A DNA stretch of 64,000 nt from an uncultured Dehalococcoidia bacterium (GTDB lineage: Bacteria; Chloroflexota; Dehalococcoidia; Lucifugimonadales; Australimonadaceae), in NCBI GenBank assembly GCA_958295525.1, contig OY282355.1, forward strand, positions 1,339,504 through 1,403,503, read 5' to 3'. Below the pieces are notes generated by a model, which saw nothing but the letters and a program-made list of their open reading frames with translations, ran no database searches and was not told the origin of the DNA. Position numbers and translations under genes: made by a program. Of this stretch, positions 1 to 7,921 are shown piece after piece. Position 1 is the stretch's first letter; the number at the start of each line of letters is the position of its first letter.

Positions 1-1
1 C

Positions 2-235
2 CGCCTCGCCTCGCTCGCCCCGCCGTCGCTCGCGCTCATCGTGGAGCCGGAGCAAGTCCTCGAAACGCTGGACGACTTCTTCGCGCTCACCCGGCTCGAG
101 CGGATGCAGTCTCGCAGCCGCAGCCCCAACTACGTCAACTTCATCTCCGGCCCGTCCCGCACCGCCGACATCGAGCAAACGCTCACCATCGGCGTCCACG
201 GCCCCGGAGACGTCCATCTGATCATCATCGGCTAA
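2..235 (+). CDS. LUD-domain (LutC/YkgG-like) protein, C-terminal fragment
   Basis: Only the last 77 codons are in the window and the gene begins upstream. The tail SGPSRTADIEQTLTIGVHGP followed by a short hydrophobic end is the C-terminal signature of the LUD domain, as in LutC/YkgG of the LutABC lactate-oxidation complex. The Ser-Arg-Thr-Ala-Asp-Ile-Glu stretch is the most conserved part of that domain. The protein should be cytosolic. The cofactor and partner genes cannot be judged because the 5' part and neighbours are missing. An in-frame GTG at 41 is internal to the conserved domain and is not taken as the start. Confidence 0.75.
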   Translation, partial: RLASLAPPSLALIVEPEQVLETLDDFFALTRLERMQSRSRSPNYVNFISGPSRTADIEQTLTIGVHGPGDVHLIIIG

Positions 236-250
236 CTGGGCGCCCCGCGC

Positions 251-372
251 CACGTCGTTCCCGCGAAGGCGGGAACCTCGCCCCCGGACGGGGCGCGCAG
301 CGCCATCGTCGTTCCCGTCCCATGTCCCGTCATTCCCGCGAAGGCGGGAACCTACTGGAAGCGCCCCGGCGT
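251..372. repeat. Hairpin repeat cluster 1
   Basis: Two copies of the dispersed inverted repeat (core TTCCCGCGAAGGCGGGAA) lie between the LUD gene and the large methyltransferase. An ATG inside the second copy (322) opens an artificial N-terminal extension of the downstream gene. Confidence 0.85.
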
Positions 373-450
373 AGGCGGGCACTAGAGACGCGCAAGCGCG
401 CGAACGCGACGCAGGCCCGTAGACAGCGGAATCGGCGGCTGATATGCATA

Positions 451-3400
451 ATGGGGCAAGAGGCCGCGAGGACGATGATGGACGCTCAATCAAAATTGCC
501 CGGCTTGGGGCAAGCCGGGCTCCTGCACGAAATGAACTTCAACTATCTGCTGGCCGACGCCCTCAGGCGGAAGCGGAAGGCTTGGCGCGAGGATCCGCAG
601 ACGGTCACGGTCGAGCGGACGCAGGTCGTCGAAGGCGCCAAGCGCGAGCGCCCCGACCTCCTGGTGTCCGCTCCCGACGCTTACCCCGTGGCGATCGAGA
701 CGGAGTGGGACAAGCCTGCCGTCGATGACGCGAAAAACCGTCTGGGCAAGCGGATGGGCGTCTCCGCGCTTCCGGTGCGCTCCGCCGTCGCAGTGGGCGC
801 GCCTTCGGAAATCAGAGCGTGGCCGGACGAGGAACTCGCCGCCCAAATGGATGAGTTGCAACTGCGGTTCGTCGTCCTTACCGCGAGCGTGACCGGCGAG
901 ACCGACGTCGCATTGCACGAAGAGGACATCGCGGTCTGGCCCGCGCAGCACTACGTGACGGGGACGATTGACGACTTGGCGTGCCTCTGCGAGTACGCCA
1001 CGGCTCCGCCTGAACTCGTTTCGCGGTTCGCGGAGCAAGTGGCCGAGCGCATCGATCTCGTCGGAGGCGCGCTGCATCAGCAATTGTCTCCGAGCGTCGC
1101 CCGGGCGATGGCCGACGGCTTGGGGCAGCACGACACGGCGCAAGGCGTCCGCCTCGCCTGCTGCATCTGGCTCACGTCGCTGCGCCTGCAAACGCTCCTC
1201 GCCGAACGCTCCCCAAGCCTCAGGGAGCAAGGTCTGCGCTCCGTGCCGCAACTCCGGATCAGCGGACTCGGCGACACGATTGTCGTGAGCGAACTGCGGC
1301 GGGAGTGGGCGAAGATCCTAGAGGTCAACTACGGCGCGATCTTCCAAACCGCCCGGGACGCCTTGCATATCCAATTGCCGACGGCCGCCGGCGCTACATT
1401 GAACGACCTTTCCGACTTGGCGGAGCGCATCTCCACGCTCCGCTTGGGCAACCGGGTGGAATTCGCGGGCGAACTCTTTCCGAAGTTGCTGGCCGACCGC
1501 AAGGAGACCGCCGCCAACTACACGCTGCCCGAAACCGCCGAACTGCTGGCGTCCCTCGCCGTCGAACGCCTCCAACTGCCGGACTGGGCGGATTCGTCCG
1601 CCGTCGCCGGGCTGCGCGTCGCCGATATGGCCTGCGGAACGGGAACGCTCCTCCGCGCCGCCTGCCAAAACATTCGCCGCAGGCACGAGGCGGCGGGCGG
1701 ATCAGCCGGCGGGCTGCACCAAACAATGATGGAGGAGAGCATCACCGGCTTGGACATCAACGCGCACGCCGCGCATATGACCGCCGCCGCCCTCTCGTCC
1801 AACGAGTTAGGCTCCGAATACCACAAGAGCAATATCGGGTTGGCCGCCGTCATCGGCGGAAAAACCGGCTCGCTGGAACTCATCGAGTCCGACCAACTGA
1901 CCGACATCACCGGCGAAGGAGCCGCCAGCGCCGCGAAAGCCCGGCAAGGCTCGGTCAACATCGTCGTTCCGCACGGCAGCCAGGACTTAGTGATTCAGAA
2001 TCCTCCGTACTCGCGCACCCGAGGGGGGCGCAAGGCGTTCGACGTCGCCGGCATCAGCGAAGCGCAGCGCGAAAACAGCGTCAACCGCTTGAACGGCATA
2101 CGCGGCAGGCTGCATAAAGCCGGCGACGAAATGGCGAACGGGAAGGCCGGATTCGGCTCCGACTTCTCCGCTCTCGCCGACAAGAAACTGAAGCCGGGCG
2201 GCGTTCTTGCCACCGTGCTGCCGCTCACGGCCGCCCACGCCGAGTCATGGGAGGGCTTCCGCCGGTCCATCGAGACGGGATACGAACGGATCACAGCCAT
2301 ATCTTTCACCGGCCACGCGAGCGCGATGATGTCCGCCGACACGCATATGAACGAAATGCTGCTCGTCGCGACGAAGCGAACGGAGCCGAAGACGGACGCG
2401 GAGGCGGCGGTCGTGACGTGCGTCAACCTGAGCCGCCCGCCGCAGTCGCTGGCGGAGGCGTTTTGGCACGGCAAGCACGTCGCAGGCATATCCGGCGTGG
2501 AAGGCTGCAGCGGCTTCCTCAACGAAGGAGACCGGATTGGTATCCGGATTGGTAACTGGATACGCATCAAAGTCCCGCCGGTAGGCTTCCCCTGGTTCCC
2601 TTTGGGGATGCAAAGCCACACCATCTCGGCGACTGCCGCCTCTTTGCTTGACGGAGAATTTTATTCTGTGCGCGATGAGCGGCATTGGAAACTCAACCTG
2701 GATTTAACCTCTCTTGGAGGCATAGTCAATGTCGGGCCAACGCATCATCTAGTCGGCCATCGCCGGGGTTACCAGCCCATTGGAGCCTTCGAGTTCCTGC
2801 CGGTCCAGCCAGGCGAATTGCCCGATCACCCCTCCCTGTGGGCGGCGAACGGCGCGACCCAGACGCGGATAAAGACGCGCCCGACCCACAGCGGATTTCC
2901 CGTCACTGGGCGGCAAGAGCAAGCGAAGCGAATGTTGGACGCGAGGAGCGATCTGTTCATTTCCCGCAACTTGCGAATGACTTCCCAAGCGCTCGCCGCC
3001 GCGACAACATCCGAGCCAGTGATGGGCGGGAATGCTTGGACGGCTTTGCTGTCCGACGACGACGGCGTGAAGTCCGCTTTGGCGATTTGGCTGAACTCCA
3101 CGCTTGGGGCAATGATCATCACCGGATACGGGCAGACCACGCAGCCTGGGCGCGCTTTGATGAAAATCAGAGCGCTGCGCGGACTCCCCGTCCCCAATTT
3201 CGCCGCCGACTCCCCGGCGGGAGAGCATGCGCGGAGCGTCGCGCAAGAGCGGTTCGCGGAACTGGCGGAGTTGGAACTCGAGCCGCTCGCCTACGCCTTC
3301 CGCGACGCCAACCGGCGACGGATCGACGCTGCGGCTCTGGATATGCTCGGGCTGGGCGGCGACCCCGACGCGGCCCGCGCGCTCGACCACTTGAGGAACG

Positions 3401-3468
3401 TCTGGTGCCGCGAGCCGTCCGTCCACGGCGACACGTCCGACATAACGCGCGCGCTCGGCATCGAATAG
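451..3468 (+). CDS. Large N6-adenine DNA methyltransferase, possible fused restriction-modification protein
   Basis: A protein of about 1005 aa. Motif I (ADMACGTGTLL) lies near residue 390 and the catalytic NPPY motif near 517, the gamma-class order of N-6 DNA methylases (HsdM/type IIG-like). The first 100 residues contain RPDLLV followed by AIETEW, resembling a nuclease-like N-domain, but the usual E-x-K is not evident, so nuclease activity is uncertain. The last 350 residues look like the target-recognition region of single-chain enzymes. The start is set at 451 because the frame upstream runs through a hairpin repeat; ATG 475/478 after GAGGA is an alternative. No hsdS or hsdR gene is adjacent, so it probably acts alone. 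Confidence 0.8.
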   Translation: MGQEAARTMMDAQSKLPGLGQAGLLHEMNFNYLLADALRRKRKAWREDPQTVTVERTQVVEGAKRERPDLLVSAPDAYPVAIETEWDKPAVDDAKNRLGKRMGVSALPVRSAVAVGAPSEIRAWPDEELAAQMDELQLRFVVLTASVTGETDVALHEEDIAVWPAQHYVTGTIDDLACLCEYATAPPELVSRFAEQVAERIDLVGGALHQQLSPSVARAMADGLGQHDTAQGVRLACCIWLTSLRLQTLLAERSPSLREQGLRSVPQLRISGLGDTIVVSELRREWAKILEVNYGAIFQTARDALHIQLPTAAGATLNDLSDLAERISTLRLGNRVEFAGELFPKLLADRKETAANYTLPETAELLASLAVERLQLPDWADSSAVAGLRVADMACGTGTLLRAACQNIRRRHEAAGGSAGGLHQTMMEESITGLDINAHAAHMTAAALSSNELGSEYHKSNIGLAAVIGGKTGSLELIESDQLTDITGEGAASAAKARQGSVNIVVPHGSQDLVIQNPPYSRTRGGRKAFDVAGISEAQRENSVNRLNGIRGRLHKAGDEMANGKAGFGSDFSALADKKLKPGGVLATVLPLTAAHAESWEGFRRSIETGYERITAISFTGHASAMMSADTHMNEMLLVATKRTEPKTDAEAAVVTCVNLSRPPQSLAEAFWHGKHVAGISGVEGCSGFLNEGDRIGIRIGNWIRIKVPPVGFPWFPLGMQSHTISATAASLLDGEFYSVRDERHWKLNLDLTSLGGIVNVGPTHHLVGHRRGYQPIGAFEFLPVQPGELPDHPSLWAANGATQTRIKTRPTHSGFPVTGRQEQAKRMLDARSDLFISRNLRMTSQALAAATTSEPVMGGNAWTALLSDDDGVKSALAIWLNSTLGAMIITGYGQTTQPGRALMKIRALRGLPVPNFAADSPAGEHARSVAQERFAELAELELEPLAYAFRDANRRRIDAAALDMLGLGGDPDAARALDHLRNVWCREPSVHGDTSDITRALGIE

Positions 3469-3591
3469 CGCTAGGGCGGCGGCGGGAAGCGGCGGCGGCG
3501 CCGCTCCGCCTCCGCGCCCCGCCTGCCTTCGCGCCGGACTCGCCCGTCGGGTAGAATCGGCGGGCCGAACCCGGTCAGCAGGAGATTCCCT

Positions 3592-4812
3592 ATGCCAGGC
3601 CCCCTCGACGGCGTCCGCGTCATAGACCTCACCCGCATCCTCGCGGGGCCGTTCGCCACGATGCTGATGGCCGATCTCGGCGCCGACGTGATCAAGGTCG
3701 AGCAGCCCGGAACCGGGGATCCGGCGCGGGGCAACGGCCCGTTCCTCTCGCCGTCCGGCGGGGAGTCCGACGAGCAGGAGTTCAGTTCCTACTTTATGAG
3801 CATCAACCGGGGCAAGCGCAGCATCGCCCTCGATCTCGCCAACCCCAAGGGGCGCGGGGTCCTCCTGCGCCTCGTCGAGACCGCCGACGTTCTGATGGAG
3901 AATTTCCGACCGGGCGCGATGGCGCGCTTGGGGCTCGACTACGAGGCCGTCCGGGCGCGCAATCCCCGCGTCGTGATGTGCTCCGTCTCCGGCTTCGGGC
4001 AGACGGGCCCATACGCTCAGCGGCCGGCGCTCGACGTGATCGTTCAGGGCATGGGCGGAATGCTCAGCATCACGGGCGAGCCGGGAGGCGGCCCCGTCCG
4101 TCCGGGCGCGAGCATCGGCGACATCACCGCCGCCCTTTTCGCAACCGTCGCCGTCCAGAGCGCGCTCTTGGAGCGCGAGCGCTCCGGCGAGGGCCAGCAC
4201 TTGGACATTGGAATGCTGGACTGCCAGGTCGCCATTATGGAGAACGCCTTTATGCGCTACTTCGCGCTTGGCCAGATTCCGCAGCCGCTCGGCACGCGGC
4301 ACCCGTCCTCGACGCCGTTTCAAGCGTTCCCCACCGCCGACGGCCACGTCGTCGTCGCCATTATGGGGGGCTCGACCGATCAGTGGCCGCTCTTCTGCGC
4401 CGCCATTGACCACGTGGAGTTGATCGACGACGAGCGCTACGCGACCGGCTGGTCGCGCACGCAAAACTACGACGCGCTGATTCCCGTCATCGCGGAGGCG
4501 ATGCTGACCAAGACGACCGCCGAGTGGGCGGACGTTCTGAACGGGATGGGCGTGCCGGCGGGCCCCGTGCAGAACATCGCGCAGGTCGCCGCCGACCCGC
4601 AGGTGAATCACCGCGGTATGTTCGTCGAACTGCCGCACCCGGCGCTCGGCCCTGTGAAATTCACGGGCAACCCGATCAAACTCTCGCGGACGCCATCCGG
4701 CCCCGCGCGCGTTCCGCCGGAACTTGGCGGGCAGACCGACGAGATTCTCGCTGAGATCGGCGTTTCGCCGGACGAGGCCGCCGCCCTTCGCAGCGAGGGG
4801 GTGGCCGCGTGA
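3592..4812 (+). CDS. CaiB/BaiF-type (family III) CoA transferase
   Basis: 406 aa, the normal length for family III CoA transferases, which move CoA between a donor thioester and a carboxylic acid through an aspartyl intermediate. The N-terminus LDGVRVIDLTRILAGPFATM and the following GADVIKVEQPGTGD are diagnostic. The ENFRPGAMARLGLDYE segment near residue 105 is also typical. AGGAG lies 7 nt before the ATG, and a TAGAAT -10-like box lies at 3552. The stop overlaps the start of the EamA permease by 4 nt, so the two are translationally coupled. The substrate cannot be told from sequence. Confidence 0.92.
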   Translation: MPGPLDGVRVIDLTRILAGPFATMLMADLGADVIKVEQPGTGDPARGNGPFLSPSGGESDEQEFSSYFMSINRGKRSIALDLANPKGRGVLLRLVETADVLMENFRPGAMARLGLDYEAVRARNPRVVMCSVSGFGQTGPYAQRPALDVIVQGMGGMLSITGEPGGGPVRPGASIGDITAALFATVAVQSALLERERSGEGQHLDIGMLDCQVAIMENAFMRYFALGQIPQPLGTRHPSSTPFQAFPTADGHVVVAIMGGSTDQWPLFCAAIDHVELIDDERYATGWSRTQNYDALIPVIAEAMLTKTTAEWADVLNGMGVPAGPVQNIAQVAADPQVNHRGMFVELPHPALGPVKFTGNPIKLSRTPSGPARVPPELGGQTDEILAEIGVSPDEAAALRSEGVAA

Positions 4813-5780
4813 TCGCAGGCGCGCTGCTCGCGCTCGGATCCGCGTTTTCGTTCAGCGTCAACTCCATTCTCGTGCGGCGCGGGTTCGCCGACGCGGGCGC
4901 GACGGCGGCGCAGGGCGCGTTCATCACCGTGCTGCTCGGCGTTCCGTTCGGGCTGGCGGCGGTCTTGGCGACCGGCCAGATCCTCAACTTCGGGCTGATC
5001 TCGCTGAACGGCTACCTGCTGCTGTCGGGCGCGGGAATCGTCCACTTCGGCATCGGGAGATACTGCAACTACCGCGGCATCGCCGCCATCGGCGCGTCGC
5101 GCGCCGTCACCGTGCAGGCCGTCGCCGTCCCCTACAGCATTCTTATGGCCGTCGTTCTCCTCGGCGAGCGCCCCACGCTGCTGATGTACCTCGCCATCGC
5201 GCTCATTCTCATCGGCCCCTCGCTGATGATCGAGCGCCGCCCGAAACGTCCCGCCGCATCGTCTTCCTCTTCTCCGCAGGGGGCGCAGGGAACGCCGGCG
5301 GGCGGAGGCGAATCGCCCCGCGTGGAGATACGCCAGTTGGAGGGGTACGTCTTCTCGCTGCTCGCCGCGCTCGCCTACGGGACGAGCCCCATCCTCATCC
5401 GCGCCGCCGTGCAGGACGGCAGCGGGACGGCGGCGATCGGCACGTTCGTCGCCTACGTCGCGGCGTCCGCCGTGCTGACCGCCGGGCTGGCCCTGCCCGC
5501 ACAGCGCGAACTCGTCCACGCGATCAACTTCCGCTATATGCGGCTGTTCGGCGGCGCGGGCTTCTCCGTGTTCCTCGCCCAACTGCTGCGCTTCTTCGCG
5601 CTTTCGCTCGCCGACGTGAGCATCGTCAACCCGCTGATGCGGACGGTCGGCGTCTTCACGCTCATCCTCTCCTACTTGCTGAACCGCAGGCTGGAGCAGA
5701 TCACGCTTGGCGTCGTGCTGGGCGTGCTCGTGTCGTTCGGCGGCGCGGTGCTGCTCATCATCGGCGCCGCGCTGGGCTGA
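4809..5780 (+). CDS. EamA/DMT-superfamily transporter
   Basis: 323 aa with about ten hydrophobic segments arranged as two EamA repeats separated by a hydrophilic loop near residues 140-175 (Ser-rich, then Pro/Gly-rich). Members export metabolites such as amino acids or nucleotide-sugar-like compounds across the inner membrane. It starts with GTG inside the stop of the CoA transferase (GTGA overlap), so both are read from one transcript. The coupling suggests the permease handles a substrate or product of the CoA-transferase pathway, but this is inference. Confidence 0.85.
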   Translation: MIAGALLALGSAFSFSVNSILVRRGFADAGATAAQGAFITVLLGVPFGLAAVLATGQILNFGLISLNGYLLLSGAGIVHFGIGRYCNYRGIAAIGASRAVTVQAVAVPYSILMAVVLLGERPTLLMYLAIALILIGPSLMIERRPKRPAASSSSSPQGAQGTPAGGGESPRVEIRQLEGYVFSLLAALAYGTSPILIRAAVQDGSGTAAIGTFVAYVAASAVLTAGLALPAQRELVHAINFRYMRLFGGAGFSVFLAQLLRFFALSLADVSIVNPLMRTVGVFTLILSYLLNRRLEQITLGVVLGVLVSFGGAVLLIIGAALG

Positions 5781-5789
5781 CGCGCCCGC

Positions 5790-6180
5790 GCTCCGCGCAG
5801 GGCGGGAACGACGGGACATGGGGGCGCGCGCGAATCCACGCCAGACACGGGATTCCCGCCTACGCGGGCAGGGCGATGCACCCAGTAGGTTCCCGCCTGC
5901 GCAGGAATGACGGGGCGCGTGGGGAGATTTGGAGACGAGGCGCTACGCGCCCCGTCCGGCGCTTGCGCGCCACTGGATTCCCGCCTGCGCGGGAATGACG
6001 GGGCAAGGGGGGCGCTACGCGCCGACTGGATTCCCGCCTACGCGGGCAGGGCGGGGCAAGGGGGCGAGATTCCCGCCTGCGCGGGAATGACGGGGCGAGG
6101 GGGGCGCTTTGCGCGCCACTGGGATTCACGCCTACGCGGGAATGACGGTGCGCTACGCGCTCCGTGCGGCGCTGCGCTCT
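5790..6180. repeat. Hairpin repeat cluster 2
   Basis: About six copies of the TTCCCGCCTGCGCGGGAA-type inverted repeat are joined by GGGGCAAGGGGGC linkers and by a second palindromic module (GGCGCTACGCGCC-like). They fill most of the gap between the EamA gene and the lipoprotein. Long ORFs crossing the region are repeat artefacts. Confidence 0.85.
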
Positions 6181-6220
6181 GCCCAGTGGCGGGCGCTCCG
6201 CGTTTGCAGTATAGTGTCGC

Positions 6221-6324
6221 TGCGATCACCCACACCACGCCGAAAAGGAAAACGGCGCGGCGCAATAGCAGGCGCAAGCGGGGCTCCCCGCCCCCTTGTC
6301 GTTCCGCGCCGGTGGGTGATCGCA
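6221..6324 (+). promoter_or_regulatory. Long-range inverted repeat in the lipoprotein leader
   Basis: TGCGATCACCCAC (6221-6233) and its exact reverse complement (6312-6324) enclose about 78 nt that contain a second complementary pair, GGCGCGG with CCGCGCC. The resulting closed stem would sit 35 nt before the lipoprotein ATG. A TATAGT box just upstream (6210-6215) could be its -10. This could be a structured 5' leader, a small RNA, or a MITE-like insertion. It does not match the SRP, 6S or tmRNA motifs I know. Confidence 0.45.
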
Positions 6325-6359
6325 AAATCCTGTCTTGCGCCAGGCAAGGGGGTTCTTGT

Positions 6360-7712
6360 ATGCAAGCGATTCGCTTCGGATTGGCGGCGCTCCTCATAAC
6401 CGCGCTCGCGCTCCTCGCCCTCGCCGCCTGTCAGGACGGCGCCGCCCTTGCGCCCGTCGAGTCCGTCGCCCGCCCAACCCCAACTCTCGCGCAGCCCTCC
6501 CCAACCCCCGCCCCCGCCTCGCCTACCGCTCCCACTGCGGCCCCAACGCCGACTCCAACGCCCAGCCCAACGCCTACCGCAACGCCCATCCCCGCGCCCA
6601 CGTCCACCCCTACGCCTACTCCCACGCCCGCGCCCACCGCTACGCCTATTCCAACCCCAACGCCCACGCCTACCCTTGCGCCAACGCCAACCCCGACTCC
6701 GACGCCCCTGCCTACAGCATCGGCGGCTCCGTCCTCCCAGCAACTCCCGTCCTCCAGTTCCCAAGCGCCCGCTTCCACGCCGGAGCCTGCCGGCTCCACG
6801 ACGCTTGCCCCCACGCCCACGCCGCCCCCAGGGATACCGTTCGCGCAACTGCTCCCGCCTCCCTACATCCCTGGCTCCACGCCGACCGGCTCCGCGACGC
6901 TTGCCCCCACGCCTACGCCGCCCGCGGGAATACCGTTCGCGCAACTGCTCCCGCCTCCCTACATCCCCGGCTCCACGCCAACGGGCTCCGCGACGCCTAA
7001 CCCCACGCCGAATCCCAGCGCAGTTCCCGCGCTCCCCGTCATCTTCCACGGCGCTTTGACGGTGGGCGGCGCGCCCGCCGCCGCCGGAACGCGCCTGTAC
7101 GCCAAGATCAGCAAGGCGGGGATGCCCAACGTCTGGCAGACGCTGGACACCGCTGCGAGCGGAAAGTACAACTTCCCGGTGACCGCCGCCCCCGGATACG
7201 ACGGCGGAACGATCGAGTTCTGGATGCACGGGAATGCGCGAACGGTCGCGGCTGTCTACAACGCCAACTCCCAAACCCCAACCGTCGCGTTGGACCTCGC
7301 GTTTCCTCAAATCGCCGCGACCCCCGCCGCGACGCCAACTCCGCAGCCTACCCGCGCTCCCGCGACCCCGCAATCAACGCTGACTCCCACGCCTACGCCC
7401 GCGCCCTCCGCAACTCCTCAGGGAGACCCCGGCGCAGTCCCTGCGTTCCCCGTCATCTTCCACGGCGCTTTGACGGTGGGCGGCAAGGCCGCCGCCGCCG
7501 GAACGCGCCTGTACGCCAAGATCAGCAAGGCGGGGATGACGCCGCTCCAAGAAACGCTGACTACCAGGGCGAACGGAAGGTACGACTTCCCCATTGCCGC
7601 GTCCGGGTACGACGGCGGAACGGTCGAGTTTTCGATGCAGGGCCAACCGCGGAAGGTCACCGCCGCCTACCGAGCGAATTCCATCGCCGTCGCGTTAGAC
7701 CTGGACTTCTGA
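6360..7712 (+). CDS. Surface lipoprotein with Pro/Thr stalk and two copies of a beta-type domain
   Basis: 450 aa. The N-terminal hydrophobic segment ends in the lipobox LAAC, giving an acylated Cys near residue 23. About 190 residues of Pro/Thr/Ala repeats follow, including a tandem duplication of a segment containing [16 protein letters not shown]. Two near-identical domains of about 85 residues come next, each beginning [12 protein letters not shown] and ending in an ALDL strand, separated by a second Pro/Thr linker. The domains look like small beta-sandwiches of carboxypeptidase-regulatory type, which is a guess from the strand pattern. The ATG at 6360 is preferred because it directly precedes the signal peptide; upstream codons run through repeats. 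Function is unknown; it is presumably cell-surface adhesion or ligand binding. Confidence 0.75.
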   Translation: MQAIRFGLAALLITALALLALAACQDGAALAPVESVARPTPTLAQPSPTPAPASPTAPTAAPTPTPTPSPTPTATPIPAPTSTPTPTPTPAPTATPIPTPTPTPTLAPTPTPTPTPLPTASAAPSSQQLPSSSSQAPASTPEPAGSTTLAPTPTPPPGIPFAQLLPPPYIPGSTPTGSATLAPTPTPPAGIPFAQLLPPPYIPGSTPTGSATPNPTPNPSAVPALPVIFHGALTVGGAPAAAGTRLYAKISKAGMPNVWQTLDTAASGKYNFPVTAAPGYDGGTIEFWMHGNARTVAAVYNANSQTPTVALDLAFPQIAATPAATPTPQPTRAPATPQSTLTPTPTPAPSATPQGDPGAVPAFPVIFHGALTVGGKAAAAGTRLYAKISKAGMTPLQETLTTRANGRYDFPIAASGYDGGTVEFSMQGQPRKVTAAYRANSIAVALDLDF

Positions 7713-7724
7713 TCGCGCCATAAG

Positions 7725-7905
7725 GCGCGTTCCCGCGTAGGCGGGAACGACGGGGCCAGTAGGTTCCTGCTTTCGCAGGAATGTCGGGACAGGGGGGCGA
7801 GGTTCCCGCCTACGCGGGAATGACGAGGCAAGGGGGCGGGAATGACGGGATAAGGGGGGCGCTTGCGCGCCGACTGGATTCCCGCCTACGCGGGCAGGGC
7901 GATGC
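7725..7905. repeat. Hairpin repeat cluster 3
   Basis: Four or five imperfect copies of the TTCCCGCCTACGCGGGAA hairpin separate the convergent 3' ends of the lipoprotein and the metalloprotease. They could serve as a bidirectional terminator. Confidence 0.8.
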
Positions 7906-7921
7906 AAGGGGGAGCGCGCAG

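Noticed and set aside
322-450. Upstream start for the large methyltransferase
   Set aside because: The ATG at 322 lies inside a hairpin repeat and the extra residues are repeat-derived and Arg-rich.
6221-6324. SRP, 6S or tmRNA gene
   Set aside because: None of the conserved loops I know for these RNAs is present inside the inverted repeat.
5907-6359. Long ORF extension upstream of the lipoprotein
   Set aside because: It translates the hairpin repeats into SRLRGNDGA-like peptides seen in many other repeat clusters. The signal peptide begins at 6360.
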